From: DATFXF01 sp035258565
GTDB lineage: Bacteria; Acidobacteriota; Terriglobia; Acidiferrales; UBA7541
NCBI GenBank assembly: GCA_035258565.1
Contig: DATFXF010000068.1
Location: 1 to 7,162, forward strand
DNA length: 7,162 nt
Direction: 5' to 3'
The notes below the pieces were generated by a model. It did not search any database. It was given only the letters and a program-made list of their open reading frames with translations, and had not been told where the DNA came from. This document shows positions 1 through 6,886 of this stretch, in pieces. Made by a program: the position numbers and the translations under genes. Every line of letters begins with the position of its first letter. Position 1 is the first letter of the stretch.

Positions 1-873
1 CATCTGGTTATGGATCTCGATCCACGGCTGGGGCAGGTAAGAGCCGACCCTGGACAAATGGAACAGGTCACCATGAATCTGGTATTCAACGCCCGGGACG
101 CCATGCCTGGCGGGGGCGAGTTGACGATCCAGACCAGGAACGCCGAGCTCGACGAGACATTCGCGCATCGTCACGCCGGAGTTCGACCTGGGCCTCATGT
201 GATGCTGGCCGTGCGCGATACCGGGCGCGGGATGGACGACGAGATCCAGCCCCATATCTTCGAGCCCTTCTTCACCACCAAGGACCGAAGCAAAGGAACT
301 GGACTGGGCCTGGCGACCGTCTACGGGACGGTAACCCAGAGTGGAGGATGCGTCACCGTTTCGAGCCAACTTGGCCAAGGCACAACGATTCAAATCTATT
401 TTCCACGCGTTGAGGAAACCATCGAAGTGATCGAGACACCCAAGGCGCGGCCGGAGTCTCTCGAGGGAGGCGAAACCATCCTCGTGGTGGAAGACGACGA
501 CGCGGTGCGGAACATGACGCGCGAATTCCTGAAGATAAGAGGCTATACTGTGGTTGAGGCGAAGAGCGCCGCGGAAGCAGTTCAACTGCTGGAGCGCCAT
601 CAGGGGCCGATCCACTTGGTGCTCACCGATGTAGTCATGCCTGGGATGAAGGGACACGAGCTAGGCGAGCGCTTAGCGAGTCTGCGCCCAGGTATGAAAG
701 TGCTCTATATGTCAGCCTACACGGAAGATGCAATCGTCAACTACGGGATGCTCATCCCGGGAACGGCTTTCATCGAGAAGCCCTTCAGTCCGGATGAACT
801 GGCGGGCAAAGTGCGCGAGGTTCTGGACGCAAAAAGAGATAACCTCGGTGCAGAGTACTTGCACCACGGTTGA
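1..873 (+). CDS. Hybrid sensor histidine kinase, C-terminal part (HATPase + receiver)
   Basis: This is the C-terminal 290 codons of a cytoplasmic signalling protein; the frame is open at base 1, so the sensor and HisKA domains lie outside the window. The first half is a HATPase_c domain: an N box (MNLVFNARDAMPGGG, bases 73-117), a G1 box (DTGRGMD), an F box (IFEPFFTTK) and a G2 box (GTGLGLATVYG). A short linker leads to a complete receiver domain from about base 475. It has the acidic pocket VVEDDD, the phospho-acceptor Asp in LTDVVMPGM (codon at 628-630), a conserved Ser in YMSAY and the Lys in EKPFS. The architecture indicates ATP-dependent autophosphorylation followed by phosphotransfer to its own receiver. 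There is no output domain after the receiver, so the signal probably passes to a separate partner. No response regulator follows it here. The ATG at base 10 is internal, not a start. The input signal cannot be told. Confidence 0.93.
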   Translation, partial: HLVMDLDPRLGQVRADPGQMEQVTMNLVFNARDAMPGGGELTIQTRNAELDETFAHRHAGVRPGPHVMLAVRDTGRGMDDEIQPHIFEPFFTTKDRSKGTGLGLATVYGTVTQSGGCVTVSSQLGQGTTIQIYFPRVEETIEVIETPKARPESLEGGETILVVEDDDAVRNMTREFLKIRGYTVVEAKSAAEAVQLLERHQGPIHLVLTDVVMPGMKGHELGERLASLRPGMKVLYMSAYTEDAIVNYGMLIPGTAFIEKPFSPDELAGKVREVLDAKRDNLGAEYLHHG

Positions 874-1346
874 GACCTTCCTGGAATGATGAACGAAATG
901 CGTCACGTTGGCCGGGAAAACGGGCCGAGGGCCACCACAGCCGCGATGTCTCGGCACGCCGGCCCCGACAGCCGATCCAAAATCTTCCTGCCGCCAAGGG
1001 CTGTATTGCTGTGCTATGATCTGTCCGGTCGGTTGGATATTCGGTTGGCGTCAAGCCCAAACGCTTCCCTTTTGCGCAAAAGAGATGCACATAAGCTCCC
1101 CGCACCGGAAGGGGCTGGCATCGGGTCGGGAATCATTCGAGCGACTAAGTCACAATTTTTCAATGGGATTGGGGCAAACGGAACGACCAATGGGAGTCCA
1201 ATGGTTTGGAAGGCACCTTGCCTGGCGAAGTCGTGAGGTGGAGAGCATTGGATTGGGCTGCCCGGATGGAGCGGGGTTGTCTGTTGGCGGTGCTTTCCAT
1301 TAGGAGCTCGATTCGCAGTCGTTGGGCGGACGCAAGGCCACCAGCC
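874..1346. other. Gene-poor stretch between kinase and small membrane protein
   Basis: These 473 bases hold several overlapping reading frames on both strands, but none has a convincing ribosome binding site, domain or protein-like composition, and they contradict each other. I see no tRNA, no strong terminator after the kinase and no clear sigma70 promoter; TATGAT at 1015-1020 lacks a properly spaced -35 box. The sequence CAATGG recurs three times between about 1160 and 1206 (twice as CCAATGG), which may be chance. A frame upstream of the small protein at 1347 is open from 1206, but its first 47 residues are Arg- and Trp-rich and unlike a protein start. The stretch may carry regulatory sequence or decayed DNA. 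Confidence 0.5.
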
Positions 1347-1640
1347 ATGACTTATCGCACTTGTCAGAATCTTCTCCTACTCGGTAGTTTTCTCCTGCTC
1401 GCCTTCTTGATTCTTTCTCCGGTTCTGGATAGGGAGGGACGCGTAGAGAGGCAGCCGCAGCTCAAGACACCCACCGTAACTGCAGCGAAGATCGTTAATG
1501 TCTGGGTCTATAAGAAAACCGGACTGTATTACTGCCCGGAGAGCAAGTTCTACGGGAAGGTGAAGCCAGGCGTCTACATGACTCAAGAGAAGGCGCTCGA
1601 ACGCGGGTTTCGGCCCGCCGCACAGGAGCCTTGCCGATAA
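1347..1640 (+). CDS. Small membrane-anchored protein with Ada-like C-terminal module
   Basis: A 97-residue protein. Residues 1-8 are short and polar with one Arg, residues 9-27 form a strongly hydrophobic helix (signal anchor or uncleaved signal), and a charged linker at 28-48 follows. The C-terminal module (about 50-97) reads VNVWVYKKTGLYYCPES, then FYGK, then YMTQEKALERGFRPA, and ends in PCR. This resembles short secreted domains common in Acidobacteriota, and looks distantly like the Ada metal-binding fold, with its CP motif and an AxxxGFRP ending. Cys63 and Cys96 could pair or bind metal; this is inference. The start at 1347 was chosen because it places the hydrophobic helix at the N terminus, and AAGG at 1334-1337 is a weak ribosome binding site. 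An upstream in-frame start at 1206 would add an implausible basic leader. Topology suggests the module faces the periplasm. Function is unknown. Confidence 0.68.
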   Translation: MTYRTCQNLLLLGSFLLLAFLILSPVLDREGRVERQPQLKTPTVTAAKIVNVWVYKKTGLYYCPESKFYGKVKPGVYMTQEKALERGFRPAAQEPCR

Positions 1641-1753
1641 TTCCCTTCCCGGGCCTGGTCCCAGCGAGACGCAAACCTTCGGATTCTCCGTTTCCCTCAA
1701 TCGCTTTTCATCAATCTGACAACCAAGCGGCTTTAGCCGAGCACGCTCTGCTT

Positions 1754-1783
1754 TTGCCAGCGCTCCCGCACTTGCCGTATGAC
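1754..1783 (+). promoter_or_regulatory. Possible sigma70-like promoter for the glycosyltransferase gene
   Basis: TTGCCA (1754-1759, 5 of 6 to TTGACA) is followed after 18 bases by TATGAC (1778-1783, 4 of 6 to TATAAT). It lies about 90 bases upstream of the preferred glycosyltransferase start. The match is modest and such pairs arise by chance, so this is a candidate only. Confidence 0.22.
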
Positions 1784-1861
1784 AGATCGTTGCTGCGCCC
1801 GACGTCGACCCAGATTTGCCTTGGGAGCAGCGAGGCGCAGTTCGATCAGAAGACGTTCAGT

Positions 1862-1865
1862 GGAG
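1862..1865 (+). promoter_or_regulatory. Ribosome binding site deciding the GTG start at 1872
   Basis: GGAG lies six bases before GTG at 1872-1874. The in-frame ATG at 1896 has no purine-rich stretch at the right distance, so GTG is the better start. It adds eight residues before MPVILITPDRY, in keeping with the short leader I recall in relatives. Confidence 0.45.
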
Positions 1866-1871
1866 TCGAGC

Positions 1872-2767
1872 GTGACTGATCTCCGTTCTCCAGCGATGCC
1901 GGTGATTCTCATTACCCCCGACCGCTATCAAACCATTCGTAAGACCATCCGGCATCTTCGGGCGCAGACCGCCAGAAACCGCCTGGAGGTTGTCATCGTC
2001 GCCCCTTCATTCGATGCGCTCGATCTGGACGAGAAGGAGCTGGAAGATCTTCCGCCGGTGTGCGTGGTCGAAATTGGACCGATTCAGTCGATAGGTTTAA
2101 CCTACGCAGCCGGCATTCGCCGCGCCCGCGCGCCGGTCGTCGCTTTGGCCGAAGATCACTCTTACCCCGACACCGACTGGGCCGAGGCGCACCAGCAACC
2201 ATGGGCCATCGTGGGTCCGCTCGTACGGAATGCAAATCCAGGCAGCATCGTGGGCTGGGCCGATCTTTTCATTGCCTACGGTCCATGGCTCGAACCCGCG
2301 CCAGGAAAAGAGATGGATTACCTGCCTGGTCACAACAGCTCCTACAAAAGAGAGCTTCTTCTGCCCTATGGTATCTAGAACCAAGGGCTAAGATCTCCCA
2401 CGTCAGCTTTACGCGCCTTTTCTCATGGATATCGGTGCAGTTCCCATGCGGGCGAATGTTTGCGGCGTTTCGCGCCCGGAATGAGCAATGGTCGCTCGTG
2501 CGCAGGCTGCTTTTCGCGCTCGCCGCACCGCTGATCCCCGTGGTACGGTTCCGGCGGATTCTCAAAGAACTGCGCCATCCCGGTCGCCCAACTCATTTAC
2601 TATGGCGTGTTATGCCCGCCCTACTCGTGGGCTTGGCGGTGGATGGAGCGGGCCAGATGCTTGGATATGCCTTGGGCGCGGGGACGGCGCTCAAGAAGCT
2701 GGTCTACTTTGAATTCCATCGCTACCGCCACCTTCGCAAGAGCGACCGGCGAGCGCATATCTTCTGA
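1872..2767 (+). pseudogene. GT2-like glycosyltransferase, broken by central deletion and frameshift
   Basis: Two reading frames together make one glycosyltransferase-like protein. The N-terminal part (1872-2378, 168 residues) begins with a GT-A nucleotide-binding strand (PVILITPDRYQTIRKTIRHL). It has an acidic EDHSYPD motif in the place of DxD and the acceptor-region motif GHNSSYKRELL, then stops at TAG 2376-2378. The C-terminal part resumes in another frame from about 2372 (YLEPRAKISHVSF) and runs 131 residues to TGA 2765-2767, including a hydrophobic stretch (PALLVGLAVDGAGQML) near the end. In GT2 enzymes the segment between these two motifs is normally about 25-35 residues and carries the ED-type catalytic base region; it is absent here, so a simple one-base sequencing error does not explain the break. 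WAEAHQQPW also looks a few residues short against relatives as I recall them. The gene is probably non-functional. The original role would have been sugar transfer to an unknown acceptor. Confidence 0.75.
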
Positions 2768-2939
2768 TGGGCCTTGGTTCGTCCAGACGTAGTTGGCGCG
2801 CATCTTTGGCGCAGGATCCGGCGCATGAAGCTGACAAATTCGGCCTTCTGGCCCACTGGCCCACTTGGTCGGTTCACGAAGCGCATCCATAGCCTGTAGT
2901 ATTCGGAAGGACAGGTTGGCGGCCTGCCCGAAAACCCTT

Positions 2940-2959
2940 CTCCTGAACAGGAGCTTTTC
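2940..2959 (+). terminator. Weak hairpin terminator-like element
   Basis: CTCCT (2940-2944) and AGGAG (2949-2953) form a 5 bp stem around the loop GAAC, followed by CTTTTC. An AAAA run at 2931-2934 upstream could pair with the TTTT and make the element work in both directions. The stem is short, so activity is uncertain. It sits between the broken glycosyltransferase and the propeller gene and would separate their transcripts. Confidence 0.33.
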
Positions 2960-3026
2960 TGCACGTCCCCGTCATACGCTCCTCTGAGCTGCGTGGTAAT
3001 CTAGGCCAGCGGCGCTGCCCGGCTTC

Positions 3027-3032
3027 AAGGAG
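3027..3032 (+). promoter_or_regulatory. Ribosome binding site of the propeller protein
   Basis: AAGGAG lies seven bases before ATG 3040. The in-frame TTG directly before it (3037) would be only four bases away, so ATG 3040 is preferred. Confidence 0.7.
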
Positions 3033-3039
3033 CAATTTG

Positions 3040-5070
3040 ATGCGGAGACACTTGTTTGGTTGCCTGGGGGTCCTATCCCTCGCGATTCTTGTCGCCCAGC
3101 TGCTCGCCGCTCAAACCTGGCGAGCTGTGGGGCCGGCCGGAGGCGACATTCGTTCGCTCGCAGCTGATCCCGGCGATCCCCGGCTGATTTATCTGGGCAC
3201 TTCCGACGGGCATGTGTTCGGTTCGCACGATGGTGGCGAGCACTGGGCACTCGCAGGCCGCGTTGGCAACCGCACCGACACCGTGGTGATGGCCATGGTT
3301 GTCGACTCCCGCAACCCTACGACGCTCTATGCCGCCACGCGGACGCTCAACCCGGGCGGTGGTGGAGTGTTCCGCAGCACGGATGGTGGGCACACCTGGC
3401 GACTGGTCGGGCTCGGCGGGGAAGAGGTCCGCGCCATCGCGCAGGCTCCGAGCCGCCCGGAGGTCGTGATTGCAGGAGCCCTTGCGGGCCTTTTCCGTTC
3501 GGACAACTCCGGAGAAACCTGGACCCGCATCTCACCACCGAATGACGAGAATCTCCGCAGCTTTGATTCCGTGGCCATTGATCCGCGCAATCCTGACGTC
3601 GTCTACGCTGGCACCTACCACCTGGCTTGGAAGACGAACAATGGCGGGCGCCAGTGGGTCCCCATTCACACCGGAATGATTGACGACTCCGATGTGATGA
3701 GCATCGCCGTGGACAACACCGATCCCGAGCGTCTATACGCGAGCGCCTGCTCGGGCATCTACCGGGCAGAAAATGGCGGCGAGAAGTGGACGAAATTCCA
3801 CGGCATTCCACCTACGGCGCGCCGCACGCACGTGATCCGCCAGGATCCGCAGCATCCGCAGACGCTTTACTCGGCCACGACCGAGGGCCTGTGGAAGTCG
3901 ATAGACGGCGGCGGCGTCTGGAACCGCCTCACACCGGCGAACTGGGCGATCATCAGCGTGCTGATCCATCCGAAGAACTCGGATCGGTTGCTGATTGGTG
4001 TCGAAGGCCAAGGAATCCTTGTCAGCGACGACGGTGGAAGAAGCTTTCGCGCGACGAACAACGGCTTCTACCACCGGCAGGTGATGGACCTGGCGTTCGA
4101 CCGCGAGCATCCCGGGAGGATGCTCGTCGTACTGACCAACGCTTCCGACCCCATCCTGGCTACACATGATGGCGGCCAAACCTGGACACCGCTCGGTCCG
4201 GGACTCAAAACGCATCTGCTGCGCCACGTCTATGCGACGCCGGGAGGGTGGTGGGGGGCGCTCGAGGGCGGCGGCCTGATGCACTACGACGAAAAACGCA
4301 ATTCCTGGGTGCGCACAGGCGATCTGGTAGCGGCGAGCGCAGCATCGGCAGCGAAGCGTGGCGCAAAATCGCCTCGTGCGAAGTCTGCTCCTGCTAAAAC
4401 GTTGACACGACCGCTGACGGCCGTAGTGAATGATATGGCCTTTGGACGGAGCATGTGGTGGGCCGCCACCCAAGAAGGACTCCTGGCCTCGACTGACCAC
4501 GCAGCCACCTGGACAGTCGTCTCAACGGGATTGCCTCCGCGGCAGCCCGTGCATTCGGTGCGGCTCTCCGCCGACGGCAGCCGGATCTGGGTGGCCTTGC
4601 CGCGGGGCCTGGCCGTGTCGCCGGACGGCGGCAAGAAGTGGACCTTCGAGGATCTGGGCTTTGAAGCGCGCTCGCGGTTGCGGCTCGACCAGGCGGAAGA
4701 CGGCACCCTCTTCATTGCACATAACTACGGTGTCCATGCGTCCGACGACGAGGGCAAGAGCTGGAAGCCGCTAACTCTGCCGGTGCCAGTCGTGCAGGAT
4801 TTCGTTGTGGTCGGGAACGCCCTGGTGCTTTCAACGCCGAAGGGCGGCTTGCGCGTTTCCTACAATCGCGGCAGAACGTGGGAGCACATCGAAGGCCCGC
4901 TCGCCGAGGCTTACTTCTCCGTGCTGACAGCAGATGCGCCGGCTCAGCTTCTGCTGGTCGGTTCTTCGACCGAAGGCGTCTACTCGCTGGAGATTCCTAG
5001 TGCGGCGCGAACCGCTGCAGCTGGCGCGCAAACCATCCGTCCACCGGTGTCACGATCGTCACAAGAATAG
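3040..5070 (+). CDS. Exported BNR/Asp-box beta-propeller protein (sortilin/YCF48-like)
   Basis: A 676-residue protein. A signal peptide is visible: basic MRRH, a hydrophobic core (LFGCLGVLSLAILVAQLL), then a likely cleavage near AAQ-TW at about residue 25, so it is exported to the periplasm or outside. The rest is built of Asp-box repeats (S/T-x-D-x-G-x-x-W). In this numbering they start near residues 62, 113, 154, 199, 243, 287, 329, 375, 484, 527, 568 and 607, most with strands such as LYAATxxG before them. Spacing is 39-51 residues, except for one gap of 109. That gap holds a degenerate unit (YDEKRNSW, near 416) and an Ala/Lys/Ser-rich insert (about 431-455). This suggests about 13 blades, probably two propellers in tandem. 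Such folds occur in sialidases, xyloglucanases, sortilin-type receptors and the HCF136/YCF48 assembly factor. No sialidase catalytic residues or carbohydrate-binding module can be pointed to, so binding or scaffolding is as likely as hydrolysis. It appears to be transcribed alone. Confidence 0.9.
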   Translation: MRRHLFGCLGVLSLAILVAQLLAAQTWRAVGPAGGDIRSLAADPGDPRLIYLGTSDGHVFGSHDGGEHWALAGRVGNRTDTVVMAMVVDSRNPTTLYAATRTLNPGGGGVFRSTDGGHTWRLVGLGGEEVRAIAQAPSRPEVVIAGALAGLFRSDNSGETWTRISPPNDENLRSFDSVAIDPRNPDVVYAGTYHLAWKTNNGGRQWVPIHTGMIDDSDVMSIAVDNTDPERLYASACSGIYRAENGGEKWTKFHGIPPTARRTHVIRQDPQHPQTLYSATTEGLWKSIDGGGVWNRLTPANWAIISVLIHPKNSDRLLIGVEGQGILVSDDGGRSFRATNNGFYHRQVMDLAFDREHPGRMLVVLTNASDPILATHDGGQTWTPLGPGLKTHLLRHVYATPGGWWGALEGGGLMHYDEKRNSWVRTGDLVAASAASAAKRGAKSPRAKSAPAKTLTRPLTAVVNDMAFGRSMWWAATQEGLLASTDHAATWTVVSTGLPPRQPVHSVRLSADGSRIWVALPRGLAVSPDGGKKWTFEDLGFEARSRLRLDQAEDGTLFIAHNYGVHASDDEGKSWKPLTLPVPVVQDFVVVGNALVLSTPKGGLRVSYNRGRTWEHIEGPLAEAYFSVLTADAPAQLLLVGSSTEGVYSLEIPSAARTAAAGAQTIRPPVSRSSQE

Positions 5071-5313
5071 AGAGCCGCGGATGCCTCAGCCGATCTCGGC
5101 GAGAGCCCTTGATCTAGTCTAGAACGAGTACCTCAACCAGAACCGGACCTCGCGGTCCCCATACCGGCTCTGGGAGACGTACATCCGCGTGAAATAACCC
5201 GCGTCCCCCCGCGGATCAGATCGCCACCTCTGTGCACCACATCTGCCGTTCGGTCTTTTGCCCATCGGCTGAAAGATCGCGCGCGCTTAGCCACGCGCAC
5301 TTCGAGCCGACGG
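5071..5313. other. Convergent intergenic region
   Basis: These 243 bases separate the + strand propeller gene from the - strand transporter gene. No complete gene is seen. One short + strand frame (5123-5194) reads like protein (EYLNQNRTSRSPYRLWETYI) but has a stop directly upstream and no start, and may be a remnant. A small hairpin at 5199-5214 is listed separately. Confidence 0.4.
5191..5214 (-). terminator. Possible weak terminator for the transporter transcript
   Basis: Read on the - strand, CCGCG (5214-5210) and CGCGG (5203-5199) make a 5 bp GC-only stem with a six-base loop, followed by GTTATTTC. The T tract is interrupted, and the element lies about 100 bases after the transporter stop codon. 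This is a weak candidate. Confidence 0.28.
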
Positions 5314-6867
5314 CTATGTCTTGTACGCCGCAGCCGCCTTCGATTGGGGCGCAAGAGCGGGTGCCGCATGGAGAAACGGCACTTTCATCCTCCGCAGGAC
5401 AAAGAAGGCCAACACAGCCGCAATCAGATCGAACGCGATAGCTACGCGGAACACACCTGGCCACCCAACCTTCGGCAAAGTGAATCTGGCGGCGAAGGGA
5501 GTCCAAACCTTGGGTAGTACAGTAAGGACGAGGCCGTAAGTCACCAGTGCGCCGGCCACCGCGAGTAGCATGCTCTTGGTTTTTCGACCCAGCTCTAAGT
5601 GAAACCCTGTGGGGCCGAGAAAGAGCGCAAACAGCACTAGTGTTCCGCCCAAAAGGAGCAGGATATCGGCGCGGAAGTCGAAAGCCTTGCCCGCCGCCAG
5701 GGCGGACCCGATGGGCACGAAGACAGAGGCAGTGCCCTTGGCCGTGTAAAGGAAGCCGTAGTTTGCAGTGGCGTGCTTGCGGCCGAAGAAGTCGCCACAA
5801 GTGGCCGGAAACAGCGAGAAGATCTCGCCCCAACCGAAGAAGGTGAAGGCACTGAAGATGACGAAAAGCAGGGGGTTACGGGCGAACCGAATGAGCACGA
5901 AAATGGCCAGGGCTTCGAGGCTGAAAGCCAGGGCCATAGTCTTCTCACGGCCGATGTGGTCCGAGACCCAGCCCCAAAACGGGCGGCAGAGCCCGTTCAC
6001 CAGCCGGTCGGCGGAAAGGGCAAACTGCAGCGCTGGCAACGTGATCCAGAACAGGCTGACGGGGATCTTGTCCACCTTGAAGTCGGTGGCCATTGGGCTA
6101 AGCTGAGCGACCGCCATCAGGCCTCCTGTAGCCACGAGCGTCATCATCATGTACATGAGCCAGAACTGAGGTGTGGAGGCCATCTGGCCCGAAGTGAAAT
6201 CTACCGCGGACTGGCGTCTCTTCACCTCCTCGCCACGCGCTTGCGTCCAGGCCTTCGGCATCCAGCCCGCGGGAGGCGACTTGAGAAACAGTGCCGCGAT
6301 CAGGACAACCGCTCCCTGGATGATGCCCCAGCGGATGAACGCGGCCTGGTAGCCCGCTGTGTTAATCATGTTGGCAATGGGTGACACGGTGAAAGCGGAA
6401 CCTGCACCGAAGCCCGCTGCCGTCAACCCTGCTGCCAGCCCGCGGTGATCGGGGAACCACTTCATGGCGCTGCCGATCGCCGTGCCGTACACGATGCCGG
6501 CACCCAGTCCCGAGAAGGCGTAGGAGGTATAGAGAGCAGTTAGCGACTCCGCTCTCCCGCTTCCAACCCAGCCGAGCCCGGCCAGGATGCCTCCGAGCAT
6601 AACGAGGAGCTTAGGCCCGAACTTGTCTACCAGCCAGCCCTCGAAGGGGACGAGCCAAGTCTCGAGGAGAACAAAGACGGTAAACGTGACCTGGATGAGG
6701 GCCTGCTCCTGCCTCAGGTGCTTCTGCAGCGGCTGTACAAAGAGCGTCCAACCATACTGGAAGTTGGCCACCGCCACCATGCTGAGAACGCTGAAAAACA
6801 GGATGAGCCAACGGTTATCGAGGAGAGATTCGAACCCGACCTTGCGCTCCGTCGGAATTGCGACCAT
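5314..6867 (-). CDS. MFS transporter, oxalate/formate antiporter (OFA) family
   Basis: A 517-residue inner-membrane carrier. It shows the MFS loop 2-3 motif GWLVDKFGPKLLV (about residues 77-89) and its second-half counterpart GWVSDHIGREK (about 299-309). The OFA signatures are NGLCRPFWGW with Arg295 and NYGFLYTAKGTAS with Lys377. These appear to correspond to the two basic residues of OxlT (Arg272 and Lys355) that bind oxalate; that equivalence is by pattern, not alignment. OxlT is about 420 residues with 12 helices. This protein has about 100 more, including two extra hydrophobic segments near the C terminus (about 432-450 and 470-491), so 14 helices are likely. The start at 6867 was chosen because GGGAGGT lies six bases upstream; the in-frame TTG at 6894 has no such site and overlaps the preceding gene. 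The gene lies 19 bases after an oxidoreductase subunit, so the two are probably cotranscribed. The substrate is likely a small carboxylate; oxalate/formate exchange is inferred. Confidence 0.88.
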   Translation of the reverse strand: MVAIPTERKVGFESLLDNRWLILFFSVLSMVAVANFQYGWTLFVQPLQKHLRQEQALIQVTFTVFVLLETWLVPFEGWLVDKFGPKLLVMLGGILAGLGWVGSGRAESLTALYTSYAFSGLGAGIVYGTAIGSAMKWFPDHRGLAAGLTAAGFGAGSAFTVSPIANMINTAGYQAAFIRWGIIQGAVVLIAALFLKSPPAGWMPKAWTQARGEEVKRRQSAVDFTSGQMASTPQFWLMYMMMTLVATGGLMAVAQLSPMATDFKVDKIPVSLFWITLPALQFALSADRLVNGLCRPFWGWVSDHIGREKTMALAFSLEALAIFVLIRFARNPLLFVIFSAFTFFGWGEIFSLFPATCGDFFGRKHATANYGFLYTAKGTASVFVPIGSALAAGKAFDFRADILLLLGGTLVLFALFLGPTGFHLELGRKTKSMLLAVAGALVTYGLVLTVLPKVWTPFAARFTLPKVGWPGVFRVAIAFDLIAAVLAFFVLRRMKVPFLHAAPALAPQSKAAAAYKT

Positions 6868-6873
6868 GTTCGC

Positions 6874-6880
6874 ACCTCCC
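6874..6880 (-). promoter_or_regulatory. Ribosome binding site of the OFA transporter
   Basis: Read on the - strand, GGGAGGT stands six bases before ATG 6867. It settles the start nine codons downstream of the longest open frame. It lies just beyond the stop codon of the upstream oxidoreductase gene (6887-6889), as expected within an operon. Confidence 0.75.
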
Positions 6881-6886
6881 GTCAGG

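Noticed and set aside
785..1105. A 106-residue - strand frame over the end of the kinase gene
   Set aside because: It overlaps the receiver domain coding region antisense, has Arg/Pro-rich shadow-type composition and no ribosome binding site.
1092..1114. Hairpin with CCCC and GGGG arms in the gene-poor stretch
   Set aside because: The arms pair only with a bulge, and no T tract follows; this is expected by chance in GC-rich DNA.
886..1303. Two overlapping + strand frames of 116 and 131 residues after the kinase
   Set aside because: They overlap each other in different frames, have no recognisable domain and no good ribosome binding site.
1728..1739. Hairpin CGGCTTTAGCCG as a terminator of the small protein gene
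   Set aside because: The stem is only 4-5 bp with almost no loop, and no T run follows.
1631..1879. An 82-residue + strand frame between the small protein and the glycosyltransferase
   Set aside because: It overlaps the stop region of the small protein and the start of the glycosyltransferase. Its Ser/Pro/Leu-rich composition does not look like a protein.
2060..2370. The N-terminal part of the long + strand frame running to 2767 as a separate gene
   Set aside because: Before about 2371 this frame is Arg/Ser-rich out-of-frame translation of the glycosyltransferase; only the part after the junction is protein-like.
2849..2864. Tandem copy of TGGCCCAC
   Set aside because: Two copies of eight bases are too little to call a repeat element or a binding site.
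3733..4500. A 255-residue - strand frame inside the propeller gene
   Set aside because: It is the antisense shadow of a well-supported gene with regular Asp-box repeats; its composition is Arg/Ala/Pro-rich with no domain.
5773..6384. A 203-residue + strand frame inside the transporter gene
   Set aside because: It is antisense to a clear MFS carrier, and its Glu/Arg/His-rich sequence is typical of the reverse reading of hydrophobic codons.
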